64,000 nucleotides of DNA from Chitinophaga fulva (GCF_012927205.1 NZ_JABBGC010000002.1:248001-312000); one strand, 5' to 3'. Numbered from the stretch's first letter, positions 52,504 to 61,473 are shown. Numbers and translations are program-made. Notes: generated from the sequence alone by a model not told the origin.

Positions 52504-52629
52504 ATGATTGTTATCGAAGCCATCTTTGAAGCCTTTGAAGGAAAAACTGACGCCCTTCTCCATCTCTGTCAGCGTGCCGTAACCACTGCATTACCGTACA
52601 TTCCGCCTGGCGGCCAGCCATGGTGGTAG
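52504..52629 (+). CDS. Possible 41-residue small protein
   Basis: ATG 52504 to TAG 52629 encodes MIVIEAIFEAFEGKTDALLH..., ending QPWW. Composition is protein-like (acidic helix, then a Pro/Gly/Trp tail). There is no recognised family and no clear promoter, so it may be chance or a gene remnant. Confidence 0.2.
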   Translation: MIVIEAIFEAFEGKTDALLHLCQRAVTTALPYIPPGGQPWW

Positions 52630-52687
52630 TACGCTCTTTATCGAAACTTCTCCCGAATGATAGCTATTTCATCTCCTGATAAATTGA

Positions 52688-52720
52688 TTTGGAACAATCG
52701 GTTTAAAATAATTACCTTCG
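52688..52720 (+). promoter_or_regulatory. tetR promoter with operator-like element in the spacer
   Basis: TTTG (52688-52691) and TACCTTCG (52713-52720, one mismatch to TAnnTTTG) are 21 bases apart. The 26-bp element at 52690-52715 fills the spacer and recurs with three mismatches at 53320-53345, which is the classic arrangement for autorepression by the TetR protein. Confidence 0.55.
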
Positions 52721-52724
52721 TTGC

Positions 52725-53303
52725 ATGCCAAGGAATAAGGAATTTGAGTACGAAGAAAAACTGGAAAAGGCACGTGACCTTTTCTGGGAAAAAGGGTATC
52801 ACGCCACTTCCATCCACGATATTGTGGACAGGATGGGGCTGAACAGAAGCAGCGTATACAATTCCTATGGTAACAAACAACAGCTGTTTCTGAAATGTCT
52901 TGAAAGCTATGCGGCCCTGAAAGCTACCCAATATCGCCACGCCGGCAAAAACGCGCCTTCGGCTTTTGAAGCGCTGTCTTTTACCATCCGGGACGTGGTG
53001 GAACAAACCATGAAGGACAAAAAGGCCTGTCTGATTGTGCGGACCGTTTTTGAACTCGGCAATGAGGAGCCGGCCATCTCGTCGTTTATCAAAAAAAATG
53101 CAGAAGTGCTGGAGTCCATTTTCAGAGAGCTGGTTATCAAAGCAAAAGCAGAAGGGGAACTGAAAAATGAGGCTTCTCCGGATATGCTTGCCCGTTATAT
53201 ACTGACTACATGCAGTAGCTTTTACATGCGCTACGTTCTCACCGGCAACAAAAAGGAAGTCAACGAGATGATCGATTTTTTGATCGGCTCCCTGCGTAAA
53301 TAA
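52725..53303 (+). CDS. TetR/AcrR family transcriptional regulator
   Basis: A 192-residue repressor. The N-terminal helix-turn-helix is at about 12-58 (ARDLFWEKGYHATSIHDIVDRMGLNRSSVYNSYGNKQQLF); the rest is an alpha-helical ligand-binding domain of the TetR_C_16/AcrR-like kind. Start ATG 52725 lies 4 bases after the -7 element, so the mRNA would be nearly leaderless. A SnoaL-like gene follows 48 bases later, with a copy of the operator-like repeat between them; it is the likely regulated target. Confidence 0.93.
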   Translation: MPRNKEFEYEEKLEKARDLFWEKGYHATSIHDIVDRMGLNRSSVYNSYGNKQQLFLKCLESYAALKATQYRHAGKNAPSAFEALSFTIRDVVEQTMKDKKACLIVRTVFELGNEEPAISSFIKKNAEVLESIFRELVIKAKAEGELKNEASPDMLARYILTTCSSFYMRYVLTGNKKEVNEMIDFLIGSLRK

Positions 53304-53319
53304 TTTTTTTGCCTTATTC

Positions 53320-53345
53320 TGGAATGATCGGTTTAAAATAAATAC
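53320..53345 (+). promoter_or_regulatory. Second copy of the TetR operator-like repeat
   Basis: 23 of 26 bases are the same as at 52690-52715 (shared core ATCGGTTTAAAATAA). It ends 6 bases before the SnoaL-like start. AACnnnnnGTT-type dyad symmetry is weak, so the true operator may be a sub-part. Confidence 0.55.
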
Positions 53346-53351
53346 ATAAAA

Positions 53352-53771
53352 ATGAAACATATGGATTCTCAGACAACAAAGACCAAAGAGGTAGTAGAAG
53401 CATATTGGAACAATGCTTCCTCCAAAAATTATCAGGCAAATGCCAGCCTGTTTGCCGACGAAGTAGAATGGCGCATACCAGGCAACAAGGAAAAGGCGCC
53501 CTGGATCAGGGACCGTAATACCAAAGCGGAAGCCGTGTCTTTCTTTCAGGAACTGTTTGTACATGTGGAAGCCGTTTCTTTCGATATAACGGGCAAATTC
53601 TATGATGGTAATCATGCGGTGGTAACCGGCCACCTGGTCTCCCGCATGCTGAGCACCGGTAAGTTGTTCGACAGTCCTTTCACCATTCAGATAACCGTTG
53701 CGAATGGACTGATTACCAAATATCTTCTTCTGGAAGATAGTCTCGGGCTCGTTCAAGCGCTGACAGCTTAG
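53352..53771 (+). CDS. SnoaL-like/NTF2-fold protein
   Basis: A 139-residue protein of the SnoaL-like (nuclear transport factor 2-like) superfamily: VVEAYWNNASSKNYQANASLFADEVEWRIPGN is the usual opening, followed by EAVSFFQELF and curved beta-strands (AVVTGHLVSRMLSTGKLFDSPFTIQITVANGLITKY). The fold serves as small-molecule isomerase, hydrolase or binding protein. MDSQ at 53361 is another possible start. Its gene is under the same operator-like repeat as tetR, so it is probably induced by the TetR ligand. Confidence 0.83.
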   Translation: MKHMDSQTTKTKEVVEAYWNNASSKNYQANASLFADEVEWRIPGNKEKAPWIRDRNTKAEAVSFFQELFVHVEAVSFDITGKFYDGNHAVVTGHLVSRMLSTGKLFDSPFTIQITVANGLITKYLLLEDSLGLVQALTA

Positions 53772-53778
53772 GTTGATA

Positions 53779-53812
53779 GGGCTGACCGCGAAATATGGCC
53801 GGTCAGCCCTTT
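53779..53812 (+). terminator. Terminator after the SnoaL-like gene
   Basis: A perfect 10-bp stem GGGCTGACCG/CGGTCAGCCC (53779-53788 with 53800-53809) followed by TTT and, after GGGG, TTTT. Confidence 0.65.
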
Positions 53813-54131
53813 GGGGTTTTATCCCGGGGCCCACCTGGTGCTTTTCTGGAATCTCCTCCCGGATATTCCTTCCCGAAATCTCTTTCAGAAGCTTCCTCCG
53901 GAAATTCCTTTCCCGAAATCTCTCTCCCTGACATTCATTCCCAGGAAGCCTGTTACTATCGGGCCGCCATATCTTCCCACTGCATGCCTCTTGTTACTTT
54001 TCGTATAGCCTTTAACGGTATTTCACTCTCGACGTGGCGCCAGCAATAATTCGTAGATTATTAATTTGCACTGACATATAATTAACATTAAATTTTATAT
54101 TTTAAAATAACATAAATGCGGGTAAGACGCA

Positions 54132-54162
54132 TTGACTTTCGATTTTCCTTGATGTATCTTAT
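54132..54162 (+). promoter_or_regulatory. Possible susC promoter
   Basis: TTG (54132-54134) and TATCTTAT (54155-54162) are 20 bases apart, 40 bases before the start codon. It is a weak match to the Bacteroidota consensus. Confidence 0.3.
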
Positions 54163-54202
54163 ATATCACATTCATAAAACCAAAATCTAAATCTAAAACA
54201 CC

Positions 54203-57200
54203 ATGAAATCAATCTGCACATTGATGTTGGTGGTGGGCGCTTTCCTATTTATTCCCTTCTCTCATTTGCACGCCCAACCCCGTATGTTAAAAGGCCGCGT
54301 CACTGCTGCCGCAACCAACACCGCACTTCCCGGTGTAACGGTCCAGGTCAAAGGAACCAGTCGCGGTACTACTACAGACCCTGATGGTAACTTTCGTATT
54401 GAAATACCTGTTGGTCCCAGCATCCTCGTATTCAGTTTTATAGGATATCTGACGCATGAAGTTCCTATGAGAGGTCAGGCCATCGTCAATGTGGCCCTGC
54501 AACCCGATACCCGCAGCCTGGAACAGGTGGTGGTCACCGCCATGGGCATCAAAAAGGAAAAGCGGGCCATCGGCTATGCTATCCAGGACGTATCCGGCGC
54601 TGACCTCACACAATCCAAACAGTCCAACGTCGTCAACGCCCTGCAAGGCAAAGTGGCCGGTGTACAGATCTCAAGTGGTGGCGGCGCCCCCGGCCAGGGC
54701 TCCCGCATCCTGATCCGCGGAATTAACTCATTGGACCCTACCCGCGATAATCAGCCTCTTTTTGTAATCGATGGCATTACAATGGACAACAATACTTATA
54801 CAGATATTGGTAACGCCGGCGGCGCCGATACCCGGGGGATGAGCAACCGTGCTTCAGACATCAATCCCGATGATATTGAAAGCATCTCCGTGCTCAAAGG
54901 TGGCGCTGCTACCGCCCTGTACGGCCTCCGCGCTGCCAGCGGTGCGGTGATCATCACCACCAAATCCGGTAAAGCCGGCCGTACCCGTGTGAGCTTCACC
55001 ACTACAGCCGGATTCGATAAAGTGGGTAAAACGCCTGACGTACAACTACAATACAGCCAGGGTAATAACGGTCAATACGATAACCAAAGCTTCTGGCCTG
55101 CCTGGGGCCCGTCAGTGGAAGATGCCCGCAAACTGGACCCCGACCATCCGGCTTCGCTGTACAATAATTACAAACAGGCCTACAACACCGGCTCCCAGTA
55201 CCGCAACACGCTGGCCATCAGCGGCGGCACTGAAAAAGTCGTATATGCGGCATCGTTATCGCAGTTCAACCAGAACGGTGTGATCCCTTTCAGTAACTAT
55301 CAAAACTACTCCGCGCGGGTAAATGGCGATATCCGCTTCAGCGAAAAAGTGAAAATGGGCGTGTCCCTTAACTATATTAATTCCGGCGGTAACCGTGCCA
55401 ATGCAGACCGCTATGGTGAACAGATGATCTATTGGTCACCCCGCTGGAATATGCGCAACTATATCAAGCCGGATGGTACCCAGCAAACTTATGGCGCTAC
55501 AGACAACCCGATCTATACACTGTATACCAACCGCTACGGAGATAATGTAAACCGACTGATTGGGAACATCAATTTCACCTATTCACCATTCAAATGGCTG
55601 GATATCCTCTACCGTGCCGGTACCGACTTCTATACCGATAACCGCCGTCACACCGGCCCAGGCCCCAAAGGCATCACCGGAGAGGTGGTGAATACCGACA
55701 ACGGTTTCGGTTTTGTGCATGAGTACATGACCAATCAACGTTCCCTCAGCTCCACACTCATCCTGAACTTTAAAAACAAGGTCACGCCCAAACTCACATC
55801 TGACCTGAAGCTGGGGCATGACCTGTTTGACCGGCACCTCAAACGGCTCGCTACGGAAGGCGATACCCTCGATATCCCCGACCTGCTGATCATGCAGAAC
55901 GCTAAGAAAATTGTGTCCACCCAATACATTGAAAAATATTATCTCATCGGGTTGTTCGGAGACTGGACGCTGTCATGGGACCGCTGGCTCTACCTCACGC
56001 TTTCCGGCCGTACAGATATCAGCTCCTCGTTGCCCGTTGGCCACCGGGCGTTCTTCTATCCGTCTGTAAGCCTGTCTTACCTGTTTACCGAACACCTGAA
56101 GGTGCCGGACAATATACTGTCTTACGGCAAGGTGAGGGCTTCCTGGGCCAGGGTGGGCAAAGACGCATTGCCTTACAATACCGGCTCCGGCTATATCCCG
56201 CTTACCGATGGCCCCATCGATAACAACGTGATCGGCTGGACCCGCGCCAACCGCTATGGCGATGCCCAGCTGAAACCGGAATTCACTAACACCTTTGAAG
56301 TAGGCGCCGAACTGCGTTTTCTACATGATCGTATAGGCGTTGACTTTGCCTGGTACACCTCCAAAAGCACAGACCTGCTGATTCCTGTAAAGTTATCCAG
56401 TGCCACCGGTTATGAAGACTTTTACACCAACGCAGGATCTATTCGTAACCGTGGCGTAGAAATAGCTTTTAATGCCACCCCGATCAAAAAAACTAAGTTC
56501 CAGTGGGACATGCGCATTAATTTCTCCGCCAACCGCAACGAAGTGTTGAGTCTTGGTAAAGGTCTTTCTGAAGTGGTGGTTGGAGACCAGTTTGGTTATG
56601 CCGGTTCCACCGCCACGATGAAATACCTCCCCGGTTACCCGGTGGGAGCGATCTTCGGCACCAGCTACCTGCGATATACCGGTGGCCAGCCCGACAACAG
56701 TATACTGATTGATTACAGCCGGCCCATACAGATTGCGGCGAGCGGCAACCTGGCGGGTTTCCCGATGATCAACTCCGGCCAGAAATACCTGGGCAACTCT
56801 CAACCCAAATGGATTGGGGCCATCACCAATACTTTCACTTACGGACCACTTACTCTCTCTGTATTGATAGACACCCGGCAAGGCGCCAAAAAATACAACC
56901 AGCTGGCCAACTTCATGGCGGCCTTCGGCGAATCTGCCGTTACAGCCGACCGCTTTACCAGCAAAGTTTTCGATGGGGTACTGCCCAACGGCACGCCCAA
57001 CAGCCAGGTGGTGTACCTGCAACAGGCCAAAGGCCCGGATGGACGTAACTATGGCGGTGGTTTTTACCGTAACATCTACCGCGGCGTAACAGAAAACTTC
57101 GTGGAAAATGCCTCCTGGATACGGTTGCGTAATGTGAGCCTATCCTGGCAACTGCCTTCGCGCTTCCTGTCACGCACCCACCTGATTTCGGCGGCCAGCC

Positions 57201-57358
57201 TGACATTCACCGGCAACAATCTCTGGTTGCACACCAAATACACCGGCTTCGATCCTGAGTCCAGCTCACTGAACGCCGGCAGTAATATAGATGCCTTTGC
57301 CGGTTTCACGTACCCGACTACACGTAGTTACATGGCCTCTCTGAATGTCAACTTCTAA
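54203..57358 (+). CDS. SusC/RagA family TonB-linked outer-membrane protein
   Basis: A 1051-residue outer-membrane importer. Signal peptide 1-24; carboxypeptidase-D-regulatory-like domain about 28-108 (LKGRVTAAATNTALPGVTVQVKGT); TonB-box region LEQVVVTAMG near 110; plug domain about 125-260 with LQGKVAGVQI and RGINSL, VIDGI, ALYGLRAASGAVIITTKSG; then the beta-barrel to the last residues (SLNVNF). With the SusD partner 12 bases downstream it forms a lid-and-barrel nutrient uptake complex. No signal-transduction N-terminal extension is present, and no anti-sigma/ECF pair or CAZyme adjoins, so the substrate is unknown. Confidence 0.96.
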   Translation: MKSICTLMLVVGAFLFIPFSHLHAQPRMLKGRVTAAATNTALPGVTVQVKGTSRGTTTDPDGNFRIEIPVGPSILVFSFIGYLTHEVPMRGQAIVNVALQPDTRSLEQVVVTAMGIKKEKRAIGYAIQDVSGADLTQSKQSNVVNALQGKVAGVQISSGGGAPGQGSRILIRGINSLDPTRDNQPLFVIDGITMDNNTYTDIGNAGGADTRGMSNRASDINPDDIESISVLKGGAATALYGLRAASGAVIITTKSGKAGRTRVSFTTTAGFDKVGKTPDVQLQYSQGNNGQYDNQSFWPAWGPSVEDARKLDPDHPASLYNNYKQAYNTGSQYRNTLAISGGTEKVVYAASLSQFNQNGVIPFSNYQNYSARVNGDIRFSEKVKMGVSLNYINSGGNRANADRYGEQMIYWSPRWNMRNYIKPDGTQQTYGATDNPIYTLYTNRYGDNVNRLIGNINFTYSPFKWLDILYRAGTDFYTDNRRHTGPGPKGITGEVVNTDNGFGFVHEYMTNQRSLSSTLILNFKNKVTPKLTSDLKLGHDLFDRHLKRLATEGDTLDIPDLLIMQNAKKIVSTQYIEKYYLIGLFGDWTLSWDRWLYLTLSGRTDISSSLPVGHRAFFYPSVSLSYLFTEHLKVPDNILSYGKVRASWARVGKDALPYNTGSGYIPLTDGPIDNNVIGWTRANRYGDAQLKPEFTNTFEVGAELRFLHDRIGVDFAWYTSKSTDLLIPVKLSSATGYEDFYTNAGSIRNRGVEIAFNATPIKKTKFQWDMRINFSANRNEVLSLGKGLSEVVVGDQFGYAGSTATMKYLPGYPVGAIFGTSYLRYTGGQPDNSILIDYSRPIQIAASGNLAGFPMINSGQKYLGNSQPKWIGAITNTFTYGPLTLSVLIDTRQGAKKYNQLANFMAAFGESAVTADRFTSKVFDGVLPNGTPNSQVVYLQQAKGPDGRNYGGGFYRNIYRGVTENFVENASWIRLRNVSLSWQLPSRFLSRTHLISAASLTFTGNNLWLHTKYTGFDPESSSLNAGSNIDAFAGFTYPTTRSYMASLNVNF

Positions 57359-57370
57359 ACCACTTCGATC

Positions 57371-58777
57371 ATGAAAAGGATACACACCATATTATATATA
57401 GTCTTGCTCGCGTTGCTGACCACCGGTTGTAAAAAAGAACTGGATATCAATGACAACCCCAATCAGGCGGTGGTGCCGCCTATGAACGGGCTGCTGGCAT
57501 CCACCACGTATTTTACTTCGTATAACGTATACCGTGTGGGCAACACCACTTCCTACTTTGTGCAATACCTGGCCTCGCCCAATGCCAATGGCGCCAGCGA
57601 CACCTATGAAGTGACAGACTACACCAGTACCTGGAAAGCGCTGTACGACAACATGACCGACCTGCACGACCTGATCGCACAGGCCCGCTCTGCCGGCGCT
57701 GACTACCACGTTGGTGCAGCTGAAGTGATGATGGCCATCAACCTCGAAATGCTGAATGATATGTGGGGCGCAGTCCCTTATACGCAGGCTTTTAATACCA
57801 GCTTCCTGCAACCGGTCTATACACCGGATGACAGCGTATTCCTACAATGCATCGCCCTGCTGGACGATGGCATCGCCCGTTTGAAAAGCACCAGTTCCAA
57901 ATATGAGCTGGACGCTACCAAGGACCTGGTCCACAGCGGTAAGCCCGCTGCCTGGATCAAAACTGCCTATACTGTCAAAGCCCGGCTGCTGAACCATCTC
58001 AGCCGTAAAGCCAACTATGACCCGGCTGCTGTGCTGGCGGCTCTCGCCAACGGCTATACGGACAATGCAGATGACGCACAGCTGGTACGGTTCCAGTCTC
58101 TCAGCCCCTGGAACCAGGCAGCAGTGAATAACGTCAACAACCTGCTCGACGGTTGGCTGAGCGCTCATTTTGTCAATGCGCTCAACGGCAAGACGTTCGG
58201 TGTGTTTGATCCGCGGCTGCCGCTTATTACCGACACCACCCGTTTTGGCGACTATCGTGGCACCATCAACGGTGCCGGCAGGGTAGGCTCGGGTACCAAC
58301 CGTGAAGAATGTTACCTGTCACAGAAAGGATGCTACTCTAAACCCGGCGCCCCGCTGCTGGTGGCCACCAATGCGGAAGCCCGTTTTATACAGGCGGAAG
58401 CGGCCTTCCGCAGCGGTGATAAAACCCAGGCTTACCAGGCTTATCTGCAGGGTATTACGGTCCATATGAACAAACTGGGCGTGGACGCAGCCCTTCGGGA
58501 TGCTTACCTTGCTAATCCGGTCGTGGGCGTAGGAGCAGCCAACCTAACGCTGGCGCTTATACTGAAAGAGAAGTACGTGGTGCAGTTCCTGCACCCTGAT
58601 GCATGGAGTGATGCCCGTCGTTATGATTATCAGTACAAGGATTTTAATTTGCCGGTCAATGCGCAGCTGCCGACTTTCATCCGCAGGGTGGCTTATCCCG
58701 ATTCCGAGAAAAGCCGTAATGGTGCTAATGTGCCATCGGTAACACTGACCGACAAGATCTGGTGGGACAAACTGTGA
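57371..58777 (+). CDS. SusD/RagB-like surface lipoprotein
   Basis: A 468-residue lipoprotein with lipobox LLTTGC (Cys 20). The sequence fits the shorter SusD-like_2 group (KELDINDNPNQAVVPPMNGLLAST, NLEMLNDMWGAVPYTQAF, FIQAEAAFRSGDKTQAYQAYLQGI, and a terminal KIWWDKL). It captures substrate at the cell surface for the SusC importer encoded just upstream. SusD-like_2 pairs often serve non-starch glycans or peptides, but that is only a tendency. Its stop codon lies inside the left arm of the long inverted repeat. Confidence 0.93.
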   Translation: MKRIHTILYIVLLALLTTGCKKELDINDNPNQAVVPPMNGLLASTTYFTSYNVYRVGNTTSYFVQYLASPNANGASDTYEVTDYTSTWKALYDNMTDLHDLIAQARSAGADYHVGAAEVMMAINLEMLNDMWGAVPYTQAFNTSFLQPVYTPDDSVFLQCIALLDDGIARLKSTSSKYELDATKDLVHSGKPAAWIKTAYTVKARLLNHLSRKANYDPAAVLAALANGYTDNADDAQLVRFQSLSPWNQAAVNNVNNLLDGWLSAHFVNALNGKTFGVFDPRLPLITDTTRFGDYRGTINGAGRVGSGTNREECYLSQKGCYSKPGAPLLVATNAEARFIQAEAAFRSGDKTQAYQAYLQGITVHMNKLGVDAALRDAYLANPVVGVGAANLTLALILKEKYVVQFLHPDAWSDARRYDYQYKDFNLPVNAQLPTFIRRVAYPDSEKSRNGANVPSVTLTDKIWWDKL

Positions 58778-58961
58778 TGATCATGATTGCTGCTGATTCG
58801 CCTGATTCGCGAAGATCGGCACGAAGATCACAGCGTATATATTTTTTATAAAGAGAGATGCCTGTCTGAAATATCAAACAGGCATCTCTCTTTATAAAAA
58901 AATATAAGTTCTGGTTGATCTCCGCGAATCAGGCGAATCAGCAGCAATCATGATCATCACA
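58773..58961. repeat. 189-bp nested inverted repeat with central bidirectional terminator
   Basis: Outer arms 58773-58817 and 58917-58961 are 45-bp reverse complements with one mismatch. Inside, 58842-58865 and 58878-58901 form a perfect 24-bp stem with A/T runs on its outside, a bidirectional terminator. The left outer arm contains the SusD stop codon and the right arm ends one base before the YeiH stop codon, so the repeat fills the convergent junction completely. The arms contain repeated GATTCGC units. It may be a dispersed repeat (MITE-like) that supplied a terminator. Confidence 0.85.
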
Positions 58962-58962
58962 G

Positions 58963-60210
58963 TTACTGTCGGAAAACAAGATACGCGACAATCAATGTAA
59001 AGAATACATTAAACAACTGCGCAATGATAAATGCCATAGCAGGCCTTCCGTTTTCCACCTTAAAGATGTCGGTGAATTTCGTTTCGAGACCGATACAGGT
59101 GAAGGCGAGGGCAAACCAGTAAGTTTGAATTTCCTTCAGGGAGCCTTTAGCAGCCGCTACTACCGGTGACGGCAATACGAAGGAAAACAGGAGAGAGGCC
59201 ACGATAAAACCCAGTACAAATTTGGGGAACCTTTCCCAGATGGTGCGAACAGTGGGCTTTTCGTAGTTCGCTTTCTTTTTTGTGTATGACCAGTAGACGG
59301 AGATGATGAAAGCGGCCAGTCCGAGCAGTACGTTCTGTGAGAACTTCACGATAGTGGCGTATTTCAGGGCTTCATCCCCCAGTTTGGTGCCGGCAGCCAC
59401 TACGGCGCCGGATGTGTCGATAGTGCCGCCCAGCCATGCACCTGCTACTGCCGGAGACATGCCGGCCCATACCGCAATACCGGGCATGAACAACATCATC
59501 GGGATGGCAACGATCATCACCAGGGAAATAACGTGGGAGAGTTTTTTATTGTCACCTTCAATAGCGCCGGAGGTGGCAATAGCCGCTGATACGCCACAGA
59601 TAGACACGGCACTCGAAATCATCATACGGAATTCATCGTCCAGTCCCAGCATCTTGCACAGCCAGAAAGAAAAATACCAAACGGTAAACACTACTACCAC
59701 CGACTGCAGGATACCGAGCATGCCTGCCTGTAAAATATCGCCAAAGATAATATTGGTGCCCAGCAGTACTAATCCTATCTTGATGTACAGTTCTGTTTGC
59801 AGCGCCGGTTTTACCCATTGCGGCAGGCCGATAAAATTACTGATGAAAAGGCCGAGCAGCAGGCTGAAGAGCACTACTTCAATGCCCAGGTCTTTGATGG
59901 CTTTATTGGCGGTGATGATTTGGGCCAACAGGGAAATGAGCACAATGGCCAGCAGTCCGGACACCAGCGCTGCCGGTTTGAAATCGCCCGCCAGAAACCG
60001 CGCCAGCAGCAGGCTTCCCAATACCCAGAGAAACAGGGTGCCGATATGTATCAGGTTAGAGGTGTTCGTCAGCTGGCTCCATAATTCAGTTCCCGAAGAC
60101 CAACCGTATTTAGGCAGTGCAGGCTTCAGTCCCGCCACCACCAGCGTGATGGTCAGGAACGCGATGATCACCGCAATCCAGTCTTCATGAATTTTCTTAG
60201 GTTGTAACAT
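58963..60210 (-). CDS. YeiH family putative sulfate exporter
   Basis: A 415-residue inner-membrane protein with about 10-11 hydrophobic helices. Family features: LGTNIIFGDIL, AVSICGVSAAIATSGAI near residue 205 and GAWLGGTIDTSGAVVAAG near 265 (Cons_hypoth698/UPF0324). Members are annotated as putative sulfate exporters, and evidence in the family is limited. It lies 30 bases downstream of the SpmA-SpmB fusion on the same strand, so both are probably cotranscribed. The start is at the first Met; a charged 9-residue head precedes the first helix. Confidence 0.87.
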   Translation of the reverse strand: MLQPKKIHEDWIAVIIAFLTITLVVAGLKPALPKYGWSSGTELWSQLTNTSNLIHIGTLFLWVLGSLLLARFLAGDFKPAALVSGLLAIVLISLLAQIITANKAIKDLGIEVVLFSLLLGLFISNFIGLPQWVKPALQTELYIKIGLVLLGTNIIFGDILQAGMLGILQSVVVVFTVWYFSFWLCKMLGLDDEFRMMISSAVSICGVSAAIATSGAIEGDNKKLSHVISLVMIVAIPMMLFMPGIAVWAGMSPAVAGAWLGGTIDTSGAVVAAGTKLGDEALKYATIVKFSQNVLLGLAAFIISVYWSYTKKKANYEKPTVRTIWERFPKFVLGFIVASLLFSFVLPSPVVAAAKGSLKEIQTYWFALAFTCIGLETKFTDIFKVENGRPAMAFIIAQLFNVFFTLIVAYLVFRQ

Positions 60211-60240
60211 AGGTTTATAACTTATACGCGCGTTTGCATG

Positions 60241-61473
60241 CTAGTGAAAAAAGAGGTACCCGAGGAGGATGGCGGACAACAGGCCGAAGAAATCAGCAAT
60301 CAGTCCGGCTGTCAACGCATAGCGGGTATTTTTGATATTCACGGAGCCGAAATAAACGGCCAGTACATAAAAAGTGGTTTCCGTAGTGCCCTGTATCACG
60401 CTGGCCAGTTTACCCTGGAAAGAATCCGCGCCGTAGCGGGTCATCACTTCAATCATCAGGCCTCTGGCACCGCCGCCACTCAGTGGTTTCATGAGGGCTA
60501 CCGGTAATGCAGGTACGAAATCAGTATTGAAGCCCATCCAGGAAAACAGGCTGGCGATGGCGTTAATGAGATAGTCCATACAGCCGGTAGTGCGGAATAC
60601 ACTGATGGCTACGAGGATGCCCACCAGGTAAGGGATGATCCTTACTGATACCTGAAACCCTTCTTTGGCCCCCTCTATAAAATTATCATATACATTAATT
60701 TTTTTGATGATACCTGCTCCCAGGAAGAGGATAACGATCGAAAAGATGATACCACCACCGAGGTTGCTCATGGTAGGGCCGATTTTTTCCGCAGGCATAT
60801 GTCTCACCCAGTAATACAGGCCGGTCACCACCGCTGCGAAACCGCTCAGAAACACCAGTACCGGGAGTTTGAACAGGTTAATGCGCTGGTAGGCGGACAC
60901 GGTGAACATACCTATAATAAACGCTATAAAGGTGGAAATCAGTGTGGGAACGAAAATATCCGCAGGATTGGCGGCACCGGCGGCTTTACGGAGTGCGATC
61001 ACGGAAGTGGGGATGAGCACTACGCCGGCGGTATTCAATACGAGGAACATGATCTGCGGGTTGCTGGCTGTGTCCGGTTTGTCGTTCAGTTCCTGCAGCT
61101 CCTTCATGGCTTTGAGGCCCATGGGCGTAGCGGCGTTATCGAGCCCCAGCATACTGGCGGAGAAGTTCATCATCATAGAACCCATGGCCGGATGGCCTTT
61201 CGGGACCTGGGGAAACAGTTTGGAGAAAAAGGGATAAACCAGTTTGGAGAAGCGGTTGATCATCCCGGCAGCCTCGCCCACCTTCATAATACCGAGCCAG
61301 AGCGTCATGATGCCGGCCAGGCCGATGGAGATTTCCGCCCCGGTTTTGGCGCTGGCGAGCATACCGTTCATAATATCGCCAAAAATAGCCGTATCCTGTA
61401 AAAACACCGACTTGAAAACTGCTACTACAAAAGCTATCAGGAAAAAGCCCAGCCAAACGTAGTTTAATGCCAT
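60241..61473 (-). CDS. SpmA-SpmB fusion, nucleoside-recognition (Gate) domain membrane protein
   Basis: A 410-residue inner-membrane protein that fuses the homologues of Bacillus spore maturation proteins A and B. The N-half has AEISIGLAGIMTLWLGIMKVGEAAGMI and HPAMGSMMMNFSASMLGLDNAATPMGLKAM; the C-half has EGFQVSVRIIPYLVGILVAISVFR and PVALMKPLSGGGARGLMIEVM ... VIQGTTETTFYVLAVYFGSV. Both halves hold Gate-type membrane domains. The host is not a spore former, so the role must be general; members of this superfamily handle nucleosides, ions or dipicolinate. The operon partner is YeiH. Confidence 0.87.
   Translation of the reverse strand: MALNYVWLGFFLIAFVVAVFKSVFLQDTAIFGDIMNGMLASAKTGAEISIGLAGIMTLWLGIMKVGEAAGMINRFSKLVYPFFSKLFPQVPKGHPAMGSMMMNFSASMLGLDNAATPMGLKAMKELQELNDKPDTASNPQIMFLVLNTAGVVLIPTSVIALRKAAGAANPADIFVPTLISTFIAFIIGMFTVSAYQRINLFKLPVLVFLSGFAAVVTGLYYWVRHMPAEKIGPTMSNLGGGIIFSIVILFLGAGIIKKINVYDNFIEGAKEGFQVSVRIIPYLVGILVAISVFRTTGCMDYLINAIASLFSWMGFNTDFVPALPVALMKPLSGGGARGLMIEVMTRYGADSFQGKLASVIQGTTETTFYVLAVYFGSVNIKNTRYALTAGLIADFFGLLSAILLGYLFFH

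Larger units (their letters stand above)
52405..52724. other. Intergenic region (320 bp) upstream of tetR
   Basis: It holds a short hairpin after the PH gene (CCTGAAGG/CCTTCAGG, 52416-52423 with 52430-52437), a 41-codon open frame (52504-52629) and the tetR promoter/operator (52688-52720). Confidence 0.4.
53772..54202. other. Intergenic region (431 bp) before susC
   Basis: It holds a terminator (53779-53812), a roughly 30-bp imperfect direct repeat with 40-bp period (53854-53883 and 53894-53923, sharing TTCCCGAAATCTCT), an AT-rich stretch and a possible susC promoter (54132-54162). The 84- and 65-codon frames across the repeats are low-complexity and unlikely to be genes. Confidence 0.45.

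Noticed and set aside
53795..54049. 84-codon frame over the CCCGAAATCTC repeats
   Set aside because: Low-complexity Pro/Ser-rich translation caused by the DNA repeats.
54203..58777. Complete polysaccharide utilisation locus
   Set aside because: Only the SusC/SusD pair is present; no enzymes or sensors are next to it.
58773..58961. Ends of an insertion sequence
   Set aside because: Inverted arms are present but there is no transposase frame between them, only 99 bases holding a terminator.
60241..61473. Evidence for sporulation
   Set aside because: SpmA/SpmB homologues are widespread in non-sporulating bacteria and no other sporulation gene is seen.
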